Assembly (NCBI GenBank): GCA_049999765.1
Contig: JBNGIQ010009458.1
Location: 62,001 to 126,000 of the forward strand
Source of the DNA: Phaeoceros laevis
Lineage: Eukaryota; Anthocerotophyta; Anthocerotopsida; Notothyladales
DNA length: 64,000 nucleotides
Reading direction: 5' to 3'
The notes under the pieces are model-generated. The model did not search any database. It saw only the letters and a program-made list of their open reading frames with translations, and had not been told where the DNA came from. This document shows positions 38,392-50,233 of this stretch, one piece after another. The translations under genes were made by a program, and so were the position numbers. The number at the start of each line of letters is the position of its first letter. Position 1 is the stretch's first letter.

Positions 38392-41300
38392 CTTTGAAAT
38401 TGTCAATGAGCCTAATGCCACTATTCATGCGTCTTTAGAAATTGTTAACTCGAGCTTAACTAAATCTATAGAGATGCTCAATAAAGATAAATTTAACTTG
38501 AACAAGGATGAAAAAGAGACAAAGTTTAATCACACAACGTCCACACCTTCCTTGGTACACTGTATCGGGAAGAAAATAAAAGAGAAAATTGAACCGAAGG
38601 TAATAAGTACGAATGGAAAAGAAACAAAATATGGACAAGAACAAGGAAGTTTTGCAGAGGATCAAAAAAATGTGAACCTCTTCGAAAACAAGAATATAGT
38701 TCAGCTTCCAAACAATGAAGGAGCAGTGAAAAGTTTGTTTCAACAATCTGTAGCTTCGATGCGCAGTGATGAATCAGATGAAGATTCAGACATGGAATAC
38801 AGAAAATTCGAAGAATGTGAAAAACTTCTTGATGATCATATTGTGTATCCACTTGTTTGTGAAAACATGAACCATACAGAAGTGCAAAAATTGGAAATAA
38901 GTAGATGTCAAGTACAACAACCTAATACTTTTTCCAGAAATATAGATGAGGTTCGAAAATCTCAAGAATCCAGTGTATTATTCAAATGCTCAGTTGCATC
39001 AATTTGCAGTGATTTTAGTGACGAATTTGAAGACAACGAAGATTTTGGAGGTGCTTCTATTTCCAAACATATAGTACCTACCAAATTCAATGTATCTCTA
39101 AATTTTGCATCTTCTCAATGCAGTACGACTTTATTGAATACTCAGTATGACAATGAAAGAAAACCACAAGTTTTAAATCCGGATGATGGTAAACTAAAAG
39201 TCTCAAATAGGTTACCATGTGACATAAATAATGGAAATAATATGACACAACTAGAGGAACCTATGGATTGTACATCCTCTCCATTACATCATGCCAGCAG
39301 AACAACTTCTCTATGTAAGGCACAAAGGACAATTAATATTCCAGTTACTAAGAAGTCCGATGAACAAGAAACACAACAAATACATGAACTAAGAAGTGAT
39401 GAAAATTTTCAAAATCCTTGTACCCAATCAGCAGAATACGAAGACCGAGATACACAAGTTTTGTTCAAACCCTTGTCGAAAATCGTTGACACAAATAATA
39501 GAGAGCGTAAAAATACATACATAAACCAAGGCGATCAAACTTTGGATCCTAATTTAGAAGAGGTTCAATCTATTGATGAAAGAATAGTAGATGTAGAAAC
39601 ATCTCATATGCATTATTCATGTGAAAATGCAGGAGCATTACAAGGTATTTCAACAACCTCAGCACAATATACGATTCCGATATCTCCAGCTAAAAGTACA
39701 AATGAAAAATATGATATGAATATTGGACTAGTAGATAATTCGATAGATATTCTATCTGAAGACAGTAGTGTATCTTCCATTAATGCAGGCTCCAAATACA
39801 TTGCATCAAAACAATATAACATGGTTACTCAAAGAACTTTTCCATCTCTAGATCTTTCTATTTTGAATGTCTATGACATGTTATCGAATATGGATAAGAG
39901 AAAGGAAGAGCATATTACTCCACATTCTTCTGTTGACGTAAATCTATCTAGCTCTTCCTTAGTAGGAGCCATAGCCAGAAAAGCTTTTGATGAGAAAGCT
40001 GTCAATGAAAAAAATACTAGTCTCATCAACTTATCTTCTTTTGTTGACGTAAATCTATCTGGCTCTCCTTTAGCAGGAAGTACAGCCGGAAAAGCTTTTG
40101 ATGAGAAAGTTGTCAATGAAAAGCATACTAGTCTCATCAACTATGCTTCTTCTGTTGACGTAAATCTATCTGGCTCTCCTTTAGCAGGAAGTATAGCCGG
40201 AAAAGCTTTTAAAGAGAAACCTCTCAATGAAAAATATACTAGTCTCATCAACTATGCTTCTTCTGTTGACATAANNNNNNNNNNNNNNNNNNNNNNNNNN
40301 NNNNNNNNNNNNNNNNNNNNNNNNNNNNNNNNNNNNNNNNNNNNNNNNNNNNNNNNNNNNNNNNNNNNNNNNNNATACTAGTCTCATCAACTATGCTTCT
40401 TCTGTTGACATAAATCTATCTGGCTCTCCTTTAGCGGGAAGTATAGCCGGAAAAGCTTTTAGAGAGAAACCTCTCAATGAAAAACATACTAGTCTCATCA
40501 ACTATGCTAGTGATCCAGTTATCACATCTACAACGCATGCAAACTCCGACAATAATATACAGCTGGAACAACTTAGAGGTCCTTATGCTGGTGATGCAGT
40601 TACCACAGCTACAACGCATGCAAACTCCAACAATAATATACAGCTTAGAGGTCCTGCAGTTACCACAGCTACAACGCATGCAAACTCCAACAATAATATA
40701 CAGCTTAGAGGTCCTGCGTCTTTCACTAATGAAATGATATCTTGTCATAGTACTCTACAAAACACGATTGCACAATTCAAAGAACCAACTTCGTCTTTTC
40801 CCATGTCATTGGAAATAGCCAATCACGGTCATACCTCGACTGCTGCACATTATCATAAGATAAATTCTCCACATATATTTGAGTCGCAAGGCAAATCAAA
40901 AGATGGATTTTTGGGAAAAGTTGATGGAGAATTCATTCATGAGAACAAACCCAAAGACGATCTTACTGGGAACTTACAAAACAACCAAGACACCAAGATT
41001 GTAGTGAGGAAGTCATTATCTTCACTTTCCTCAAAACTAGTGGTGGAAGGTCAAGAAACTATAAAGCGCATAACAGCTAAAATACAAGAGGAGTTGAAAT
41101 ATAATGATCAAGCAAGGGTACCACAAGGTTTGTGGCATGAAAAAGAGGTTGGAAACTATGAACAAACAAGATTCTCATCCCATCATGCAGTATTGCAGAG
41201 GCAAACTTATGAGAACTACAATATGAATTTTGATGAAGACATTGTTAATGAGGATCAGCTCTACATGGAATCACATCCAGATGCAAATTCAGTTGCTATC

Positions 41301-41915
41301 GAAAATCTAATTGTTGAAAACCACAATCACAATAATCATTACAACAAAACATATGAAACTGACCAAAAACAACTTAAAGAATACGCTCACGACATAAGAA
41401 AATCCAACTCATATCAATTAGTCGATGATGAAAATGTTTCATCCAAAGATAAGGTGCTTGAGTTTCCTAGTTGTGCTAAAGATTTAACATCCATTGGAGA
41501 CTCCAATACTCTAAAATCTTACAATTGTCTTGACCCACCTAATAGCTTCGGTTCAAATGATTTGTGTGCCAAACATGGGTCACGCATGTTTATAGATGTT
41601 CAAACACCACAACATATAGCAAGGACATGTACTCCCATACTTTTCTCAGACAGAAGTTCATGCTTTGAAATTGCACACCACGTTTCAGAAGGTGATGATG
41701 AAGACGTAAACAATAAAGTTCTTTGGAATCAAATATTATCTCCGTATGATGACTTATCCAAATTGGATAATCATCAAAATTCATCAAAAATACATGCTGA
41801 ATTTGAAAAGTACAAAACTAATATAATGTCTATAGCTAAAGAAGAAGAGAATACATTTGCTGTATCAAGGGATGAGGAACACTACAATCATGGCAAAGTA
41901 ATAACAATAGTTTGA
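38392..41915 (+). CDS. Very long AT-rich ORF with in-frame tandem repeats, 5' end lost in gap
   Basis: The frame is open from the first gap edge to the second gap (38393-40274), and again from 40377 to the stop at 41913-41915. The two segments use different frames only because the 100-N gap has an arbitrary length. At least about 1,140 codons are present with no intron. Composition is Asn/Ser/Lys/Glu-rich and very AT-rich, unlike neighbouring genes. Two acidic Ser blocks resemble each other (SVASMRSDESDEDSD, SVASICSDFSDEFED). Then come 37-residue repeats (VDVNLSGSPLAGSIAGKAF core) and 20-residue repeats (AVTTATTHANSNNNIQLRGP). There is no signal peptide, membrane segment or known domain. It is probably intrinsically disordered. 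Function unknown. The start is hidden in or before the gap. Confidence 0.6.
39932..40514 (+). repeat. 111-bp (37-codon) tandem repeat array, collapsed at a gap
   Basis: The GTTGAC that opens each unit occurs at 39932, 40043, 40154 and 40265, exactly 111 bp apart, and again at 40404 after 100 N. Units 2 onward are nearly identical. The gap lies inside the array, so the copy number is unknown. Confidence 0.93.
40275..40374. other. Assembly gap (100 N) inside tandem repeats
   Basis: Exactly 100 N, a conventional unknown-size gap, located within the 111-bp repeat array. Confidence 1.
40509..40716 (+). repeat. 60-bp (20-codon) tandem repeats
   Basis: Units starting GCAGTTACCACAGCTACAAC at 40596 and 40656 are nearly identical, 60 bp apart. 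A diverged, longer first unit is at 40509. All are in frame with the long ORF. Confidence 0.88.
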
Positions 41916-42547
41916 ACATCTTTATTATGATGAAAATATTCCTTTAAAAACGGTTTAATTTTACTTATCCAAAAGACTCCTAAGCTAATGGTTTAACTTT
42001 TGATTAGGTCCTTGCTATCCAAGACTCTCAGTGTCTAAATGTGAGAAACAGGTGATTTAGGTATTAAAAGGTTCATGTTTCAATTCAATATAAAAATATT
42101 CGAAAAAGTCTCACTAGCTTACATTTAAGATTAACAAAAAACACCATATAACTAAGAGATGCCGCCATACAGTCTTAATGAAGTTCAACAACTTGATTTT
42201 GAGCTTGAACAACAAGAAAAAAGGCATACACAATTACTAGTGGGAACTGAGATGTTAAACCATGATAGACATGATTCTAACATCCTCAACTTCATGAAGT
42301 GAGAATATAAACTACTTTATTCAAATTATTCTATCATATGTTTGGTGAGATTATTAAGAGTTCCTCTATCTATGTGTAAAGGAAGGAGAGGTCAACTAGA
42401 AATAGGCAGACAAATTTAAAACGGACTTTGGAGACTTTAGAACACCAAGCACCTTCCTATCAGTGCAAAAGTAATTACATATATAGGAATATCAAGCTTG
42501 GACCTAATGCTCGTTACTTCACACTTTCGGTACAAAACCAGGCTGTC
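41916..42547. other. AT-rich intergenic DNA
   Basis: No gene recognised. A few short ORF remnants with AT-rich codon use may be decayed 3' sequence of the long ORF. Confidence 0.45.
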
Positions 42548-43620
42548 ATGATGATGGCTTCTCTAAGTCCCTGCATATGCCACATGCGCTCAACAATCGG
42601 GCTTGGCGTGCAGGAAGCCGAAGAAGCTCTAGTGGATGAAATTCTTTCGCAGCCAGATTTTGACGATGACACTAACGATGGCAGCAGTAAGGCATCACAG
42701 TCCACGGTAAGTGCTTCTGAGCTGCTCTCTACTTAGTCTGCTAGCATCTGGTTTCCGGACAGTTGTAACAAGTGTGTGAGGGAACAATTTGTCTGCAGAG
42801 TAGGCGTTTGAGGTAGAGGGAGAAGAGGCAGAGCGGTTAGCCGAGATCGATGCGCAGCTCCAGCAATATCGAATCCGGCATTGCTCGACTGACGCAGGTA
42901 ATACGAAGTGTAAATTTCCTGAAAATTTTGTCATGGACCTGCCACCTCGTTTTTCGCGATCCTAGGCCTGAAGCTTAGGGTAAACAATTTTGCCAGTGTT
43001 TGCCGCCGTTGGAAAAGAGAACGGTTGGAGCAGGCCACCACCCGATGCAGAGAACAGCTCATCAAATGGCAGCTCAAAGCATCACTCGAACGGGAAACCA
43101 CCGTCTCTGGCCTCCGTGAGAACTGCTGTCTCAGACTATTTGATGGAGAGCAGGGAAAGGCGAGAGCATCAAGAGAAAACAGAGGTGAGTAGATACCAGC
43201 AGTTGATGTGATATAGATGTCCTTACTTCCGGTCCAACACCTGGGTCTCTGGGACTCGGGGCTCTCCTGTATGCACCTTTGTTGTAACGTAAAACAACTT
43301 CAACGGTGACAAATGTTACTTCCCTACAGTCAGTCGTCACACCCGGATTTGTTTCTCTGAGCACAGGGGATTGACCGAAGAATACGAGAGATTCAGACTT
43401 CCGCCCTTCCCCTGCCTATTCCAGAGGAGCAGCTGGCTCAGCTTGTAAGCTACCTAGATCTTTCTGCAAACTTGTATCTCTTGTAAACTGGAGTTGCCAA
43501 ATATTCATCACGTAGATCAGTTTTGGAAGGTGCAAGTCTCATTCTTTGGATGTGCTTGTATTGAAAGCAGATTCTGGACTGCGAAATGGAGCGAAGGCTT
43601 TTGCAAGACCAGACACCTAG
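42548..43620 (+). CDS. Five-exon gene of unknown function, coiled-coil-prone
   Basis: Exons 42548-42706, 42804-42897, 42997-43184, 43367-43444 and 43516-43620 join in phase (53, 31, 63, 26 and 34 codons plus junction codons) to about 207 aa. Splice sites are standard except for a weak TAG acceptor at exon 2. The product is acidic at first (EAEEALVDEILSQPDFDDD) and then helical and charged (EEAERLAEIDAQLQQYRIR). A Ser/Asn-rich linker follows, then another charged helix (DYLMESRERREHQEKTE). I do not recognise the family. The heptad-like charged helices suggest a structural or cytoskeletal partner protein; this is inference. The start (three successive ATGs) and the last exon are uncertain. Confidence 0.5.
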
Positions 43621-44433
43621 GCTTGCACACGTGGACAGCAGAACTGGAGCACATAGCCACTTACTGGAAGCTCAAGGCTAACAACTCCTGATGGGAAACA
43701 GTTTCAATCTCAGTGAGTCGGTTTCCTCCTCGGGTCCTCTAGCTCTCCTGCTCCAGGATCTCAACTTCTCCACGCAACAACCACCGGGTGCACAGTAGTG
43801 CCAACAATTACGCAGAAGCTTGTGCAGAGAGGACATGCATCCTTGTCACCACATCCGGTGCCGACACTTAAAACTGTGGGAGCATTATCATGACAGTCTC
43901 AAGGGCTCCAAGGAGCAGCTTTGAACACCACCCTGCACCTTCAAGGGTCGTGTGAAGATTAGCTTAGGGGCAAATTCGAGTGAATCTGCGTACAAAGTAG
44001 TACTTGAGGAATTTCGTGTGACACGGCCATGGTCAGCGGTGGTTGTCCCCGCTAGCTTTAGATGACAGCTAAAAGGTCTAGTCCTTCCTTCGGCTTCATT
44101 GATCGTCTCTGGCCCTGGCTGGGGAGAAGTGTGCGGGACTCTGACTGACGCAACAGCCAGCTAGCTGTACATGTGGGGTTGTTCAGGCATTCAAGGCTGT
44201 GACGATGGTCTGCCGACTCGCTCCAAACCCGACAGACGCCATGAGCCAAACTGGAGGTTGAAGTCCCCGGCCTTGCCTATCTATCAGTCCAACGCTCAAG
44301 CTCCTTATGGCTATTCCTCAATAATTCCTGTACACCTACGTTGAAGAAAGAAGACGAGGGACATTTGTTACCAATCTACTCAAAAGACATAGTTATTTTA
44401 GAATTTTTAAAGTCTAGGAGAATTAGTTATATT
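43621..44433. other. Intergenic
   Basis: No gene seen between the unknown five-exon gene and tRNA-Gly. Confidence 0.5.
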
Positions 44434-44504
44434 GCACCGGTGGTCTAGTGGTAGAATAGTACCCTGCCACGGTACAGACCCGGGTTCGATTCCCGGCCGG
44501 TGCA
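44434..44504 (+). tRNA. tRNA-Gly (GCC)
   Basis: 71 nt. Acceptor stem GCACCGG pairs with CCGGTGC, followed by discriminator A. The D arm is TGGTCTAGTGGTAGAA, the anticodon loop CTGCCAC (anticodon GCC), and the T arm GGGTTCGATTCCC. A TTTT run follows about 25 nt downstream. It is identical to the copy at 55624. Confidence 0.98.
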
Positions 44505-45132
44505 TGATCTACTGTAGAATACAAATCTTTTGTTGTGTGGACTGATATGTGTGATAATCTTGATCTATATTGGGATACGACTGAAGGAGCGGGTGTGTCC
44601 GGGTGTATCATGACTCAGTGTGTCTGCCATCGTTTTACTTTCTTATCCGTGACCGGACGCATTGGGTGTAGACTAATAATGCATCAATATGCTGGTGCGT
44701 GCCCCGTTGAGATCAGCTGGAAGGGGGCGGAACCTAGGACAACTCTCATGTAATACTCAGTCCACTTACAGCGACAGACTCCCAGAGAAGTCTGGGATCG
44801 GATCTGGGAAACGAAAAGGAACCACACCAGTAGGATAAAGGTGCCTGCAACTTGGCAGCCAGAGCCTTTATATCCAAAATTGCCAAAAAAAAGTTCGAAG
44901 AGCCTAACAACGAAACGACTCTTCTTCTATCGCTCCGAAAAAACCTTCTCCACAGCTAGGCCCGTTGAGGAGAAACTCTCTGATCTTCCCGATCAGCCTC
45001 CAAGGCACATCTACTGTACTCAAAATGATCAAAATTGCTACCAGAGTTCGAACAGGATTAGAACCTAGCTACCGCTCACTGGTCCAAAAAAAAACTGACT
45101 TCTATCCGGTGGAAGAAGATCCGCCCCGTTTC
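44505..45132. other. Intergenic / 3' flank of the minus-strand gene
   Basis: No gene seen. Contains a diverged internal duplication (blocks near 44953-45006 and 45122-45180, both ending GATCAGCCTCxAAGGC). Short stretches near 45040 and 45205 resemble 9778-9890. Confidence 0.45.
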
Positions 45133-47986
45133 TCACTGGGGAGGAGAAACGCCCTTATCGTACCGATCAGCCTCGAAGGCTTCGAGCACTCTGCCCAAGC
45201 GGAGCAGAAGAGACTGCACTGCATCACCACGCGCTTCGTCCCTCACTAGCTGGAGCTCCCTGGCGATGTACTGATCGAATTCATCCTGGTCTTTCTTGCT
45301 CAATTCTGCATTTCGTGCCCTGGTGCGCTCTCCTTGCACAGTGACTCTGGTCCTCGAACGAGGATAGAGGCGGTCCGCCTTAGTCTTCGGAGTTCGGCGA
45401 GCCACGACGTTCTTGAACTCCCGCAGCTGGGTGCGCACCCATGCGGCTCCGCGAACAGACTCCAATGTCACTTCTTCTGGCACTGTACCAACCAAGCTGG
45501 GAGTGTTACCCCTCTGCGCAACAATGATGCGTGCTTCTAGCAAATTTCTAGGTCGTGCTCACCAGCCAGAGCGAGAAACATACCTTCCAGGAGACAAAAC
45601 TTGGACAGGATGCCCTGGATGAGAGTAATGGTTTCGAAATACTCAGATTCTGGGCTGTAGATGAGCGTTTCAACGAGCTCCAAAACTTTTACATACTTTA
45701 GCTCTTCCAATTTGCTGCGGACGTCGGACAGAACAGAAACAATTTGCTCCTTGGACCGGTAGTTAGCTCTCCGCAGTGGATGCTGTAACTCCTGAGTCAA
45801 CCGAGTGATTACCAAACGTTCAATGTCGCCCACAACAGCGCTTGTGTGGCTGACATGCTTGCCATCTGCACCGATGATAACATTGTTAGAAACGTTTCGA
45901 GTTTCTACGGGATTATTAGGACAGGAAGCACAGTTTGGAGTGACATAAGAGTCACAAGAATAACCATGTAAGGGGTTTAAGGACAGTGTTGTGAAGTTAC
46001 CATTGACTGAAGTGAAAGATTCGGATGGCCTGGAGGATTCGGATGAAGGATCCATCTAGAACACATAGTTGGGCATAGACAAAAATAAAGTCAAATAGTA
46101 TGGCAAAATCAAATTTGCAAAGTGTCACAATTGAAGAATGCAAGTTGTCCAACACACTACACCCTTGTAGATATGTAACATAATAAAAGTTCTGCTGTCA
46201 GAGGAACTAAATCTAAAGGTCCCATACTTCTCCTCTTGTAAGCAACAAACATCATAATGCCAAGGATGGAGAAAACTCCGCTCTAGTAGTTCCATGATGA
46301 TAACGTAGTACTTTGGTACCTTCCACGGAACACCAATTGTCGACTGAATGAAAGTAGTTGCTGAAGTGAAAGTTGCCGTTTGATCTAAGCAGCAGAGAAA
46401 GTAAAAGTAAATGAACGAGAGAATATAATGCAGGTTTCTTATATTTCACTATTGCCACATCAGCATCCTCATATAGGACATTAGGTCTCGACTAGTACAT
46501 TACATGTGCAAAATATCTCGCATCTCGCAACAAGATATCCCTACATCTACTATTTTCTTTTTGATAAATTGTTATCTTTTTAACCAATTAGTTCACATAT
46601 GCTTGGTTAATGCTCCATTTATAACTCCTTAGAAGGATTTAAATATCTTATATAATTATGAAGAAAAGAAATTTTCTCATTTCCTACCTTGATATGTTGC
46701 TACACATAGTCATATGACCACGTAGTCGTATGGCCATTCAGTAAAGTTCATCCTTCCTTCCATCAGAGTCCATTCCGTCCTTTTATCACATGATTATTGA
46801 TTTTGAAGTTCTCTAGCAAGACTGACTCTGTCGCAAAAAAATGATTTGAAGGCTCACAGCAACAACCTCTCCTTTCAAGGAGAATATCTCATATTTCCTT
46901 AAAGTGTTCAAATATTGTCTTCTAACGCATCTTTCCTAGTATACTTGTGCATGGATCCACCTTCAAGGACCCAAACTATCAAATAATTTTCGTCATATCC
47001 CGAGTCACCTCAAGCACCTGTCGATCAGTACAAATTGAAGCAAACAAGGCAGAGAGTAAAACATCTATTTACCCCAAATGTGAATGAAAAGCAACTATCA
47101 TTTGCAAGCTTATATACCTCGCCTTTATGTCAAGCAATAAACACACACAAATTGTGTCAGATACGAATACTTATAGCTCCTAGAAAAACTATTGCACCAA
47201 GCAAATTATTTCACTCTTAATACTTCTTTCGTAAGATGCTCCTATAGGGGGAAGGAAAGATAGTGGAGTCCTTCCTTTGCGGCCATGAAGGAGCTTAGCA
47301 CCGAGTGTATTTGACCCCATTTGGCTGGATAGTCCACGATCTGCATTTCTTGATCCAATTTCTGCAAAAGTTTCCATGGCGAAGATGAAAAGAATTATTT
47401 TAGAATGCAATTTATTGTGGCTATGTTGGAGGTACCATACTACCATAGTACCATCATACCATGCATGCAATGATTGATTTTACGGGAAATTAAAACGTCA
47501 TGACAAGAGTCCTATTAGCGGTAACCTTGACAGAGCGGTCTGTTTCAGACGGGCAGGTAAACACAATCCTGTACCAATGGGAAAGCTTGGCGGTCATCCC
47601 GGTAAGTAGCACGATCGGCACCGGCAATGGGCTGCATATTCGAGTACCGGGTTTTGGCGATGAAATTGGACTGAAGGCTTATTAGACATACCTGACACTC
47701 CAACCGCACTCCCCAGCCGCTTCAGTTTTTGCAAGGCGGACCTCTGTGCAACAGCCGGCGGTAGTCTCCACCGCACACCGAAGGAAGAAGAAATGTTAAG
47801 GGCCCCGGCCGGTGACTCATTCGCAGGGGCGTGTGCAGCAGACTTGAGTTTGCCGTCTGGCCACCCTGCGATAGTGGTGGTGGTGGGAAGAGGATTCCAG
47901 GAGTGTGCCCAACCAGTTTGACTTGCCGGTCGGCACTTGGAGCGTAAGGGATGGGGGGGGGGAGTGCGGGTTGATGGGAGCTGCAA
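45133..47986 (-). CDS. Multi-exon gene of unknown function, helical C-terminal half, 5' end incomplete
   Basis: Exons on the minus strand in phase: an upstream exon ending at 47692, then 47361-47224, 46384-46320, 46055-45584 and 45536-45133. If translation instead starts at Met 46055, the last two exons alone encode 291 aa. The C-terminal half is strongly helical and charged: VVGDIERLVITRLTQELQHP, SKEQIVSVLSDVRSKLEELK and KKDQDEFDQYIARELQLVRD. A basic stretch (RTPKTKADRLYPRSRTR) lies between. The upstream exon has no ATG, so the true 5' end may lie further upstream, close to the AP2M relic. I know no family with this sequence. The last intron would be only 47 nt (GTATGT...TTTGCTAG). Confidence 0.55.
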
Positions 47987-48017
47987 TCAGCCAGCGGGTG
48001 CCCAAATGCTCCGGGCG

Positions 48018-48862
48018 GCCTGCTATTTACTTTCTGAATCTGAGGGGAGATGCACATGAGCTCATCAAGGGGCTCCACCGCTACGAATTTGGGCATGGCC
48101 TCGCTGGCCGGAGGGAATGGTGCACGGCTCGTGAAAATAGCTGACTGTCCAATGCTGACTCATTGTGTAGACTTACTCATGCTGGCACAGCTCCGCAATC
48201 CGAGTAGCAGGGTAGGATGGACGTTTGCAGCAAGCATTGATCATGACTGTGGAAATGGTAGTGCTGCACAAAGGCGAATAGATCCTTTTGTTGAGCTCAC
48301 TGCTCTTGCAGCCCTGGACTTGGTCCAACTCGGCTTTCTCGAGCTCTGCTCCTCGGTTTGGGTCCTTTCTTAGGTCATCACGACTGACTACTCCCTGTGG
48401 TAAATTTGTTTGACTGTTTTGTCTTGAAATCCTGTTGGATGTCTGTCCAAGTGTTGGGTGTAGGACCCGATCCTGGATGCTTTGAGCTTCAAGTCTGGGT
48501 GTGAGCTGCATGAATCGGGTTTGGATATGCAGTGCCATGTCAGACAAGTGTGACTGTTGTTGGGTGTGCAAGTCATGGTACGGTTACGAAGGTTTCTTGT
48601 TTTGGAGGCTTGCATTTGACTCGATGTGCGATGTTCTCTAGGACGAAATTCTGAGCACCAGAAACCTGGGCTCTTTCTAGTAAACAGTCTAGCTAATTGC
48701 AGCACTTTGCAGTCTTGAATCATGTGTCACAACTCAAATCCCTGCTGTGCTGTGCATGTTGTGTTTTGCAGTGGCATCATGGTGGATGCATTTCGAATGT
48801 TCAGGTATCATCCAAAACCAAGGATCCAGACATCTCCTGTTCGGCTGGCAGGTGCAAGGCAA
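48018..48862 (+). pseudogene. Degenerate genomic copy of AP2M exon 1-intron 1-exon 2
   Basis: Colinear with 10463-11270. The exon 1 remnant includes CTGAGGGGAGATG. Intron blocks match at several places, for example ACTTAGGTCA/TCTTAGGTCA and CACCAGAACCTGGGCTC-like text. The exon 2 remnant follows a preserved TTTTGCAG and reads ATGGTGGATGCATTTCGAA. The frame is lost in exon 1 (small deletion plus a 9-bp insertion), and exon 2 decays after CCTGTTCGGC. Retention of the intron shows DNA-level duplication. Confidence 0.85.
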
Positions 48863-50233
48863 GCCACTTCACTTAGAATGAAAACAACGACATGGGAAGT
48901 CTTTCGAAGATGGTAGAAGGCAGGGAAAAACCTCCTTGCGCTCATTTCCGCTCTTCCTGCGAGGAGGAAGAGCGTAGATCCCAGTCAGTTAAAGCCAGAG
49001 GCGTCAGCTGTTCCCAGGTTGTCGGCGTCAAGAGGAGGGGAGCTTCCTCTACCACCTGGCAGGCTGCACCTGCAAAAGGCAGGAGAGCCCGGCTCCCACG
49101 CACAGAGGGCGTTTCAAGGTTCCGCAGCACAATCACGGAAGCCCGAGGTTTGCAAGCTGAAGGTCAGAGACTCTAATGTGGGGTGCTGGATGCCAGAACA
49201 AGAGGGAGCGGCCAAACAGGTGCAACTGCAGCTTACGGGAAGAAGGGCAAATGCATGCCAAGTGGCGAGATACGGCCACGGCAGCACAGCGCTCACCTTG
49301 TGTGCATCTGGGGTGAATTTCCTCAGGCGAAGCTGATCTCATGGCAACGATCGAATGGCGGTTCTAGGCAAGAGCCCGGCAGGAAGATCCCTGCTGAAGC
49401 GTGCCAAGGGTTGGATGTCATATCAGGAAATCTCAAGAAGGGACAGCCTGGGCCGTGCCTCCACTAAGCATTAAAGCCAAGCCAACGATAAGTTGAACTC
49501 ATCTCTTCCATTCAGCCAATTTGTAGGATTGTAGATTCTGCAACCCCTATGTCGGTAACTGTAAGTTTATTCACTGCCGCACCTCCGCATTCTTTGTAAA
49601 CCAATAACGACAGGGTTGTTCTGTTCTGTTTAGCCCATTAAAACGTTGCTCCTGGTCACTACGAACTCGCGAGAAGCCAGGGTGCGACAGCAAACGACTC
49701 CTCCGAAGTCGCCCGCCGCACCTGAAGCACCTTTGTCTTTTCGACCGCGGCGATCTTAACCGCGTCGACATGCAGGGGCTTTGAGGCCGTCCGTGGGCAC
49801 CCCACATGAGGTCGGGCTCAAGTCACTTTTGGTAATGGACTATGTTGCAATCGGGCAGAAATTAAAAGGCGTTTCGTGAAGAGCGGATTACCGTAGTTGC
49901 CGGTTGGGAACCGGAAAGAAAAGAACGTGTGGTCTTATGCCGTCTTGTGCAGCGTATGGGGTGCCGATGCCCTAGCTAATGATATGGACACGCTGATAAT
50001 GTGTATGGGGAGTAGGATAGGGAGTAGGATAACTGTACAAGGTGACCAATCCGGAGCTGAGGAATATTTAGCGTGGTTGGTGGCTCACACAAAGTGTCTA
50101 AACCAAGCTCCAAGTCATGATTGCTGGTTCCTCTTGTGAGTTGGGTATATAAGAAGGTAGTGCTCTCAAGCATAATAGAACAAGGTGGCGGTACTAGTAG
50201 TGCTGGCCTACAGGGAATCCCCCCGCTTGCACC
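48863..50233. other. Intergenic, promoter of the chitinase at its end
   Basis: Several overlapping ORFs at 48892-49470 and 49571-49807 show no domain. No gene is supported. Confidence 0.45.
50146..50153 (+). promoter_or_regulatory. Probable TATA box of the chitinase gene
   Basis: TATATAAG sits 88 bp upstream of the ATG at 50234. That spacing leaves a leader of about 55 nt if transcription starts about 30 bp downstream. Confidence 0.55.

Noticed and set aside
37769-38438. ORFs spanning the 400-N gap on both strands
   Set aside because: N codons are read as open; nothing in the flanks supports them except the plus frame that continues into the long ORF.
45537-45562. 26-nt intron (GTGAGC...CTAG) as an alternative splice for the unknown gene
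   Set aside because: Too short to splice; the GTATGT donor 21 nt upstream uses the same acceptor in the same phase.
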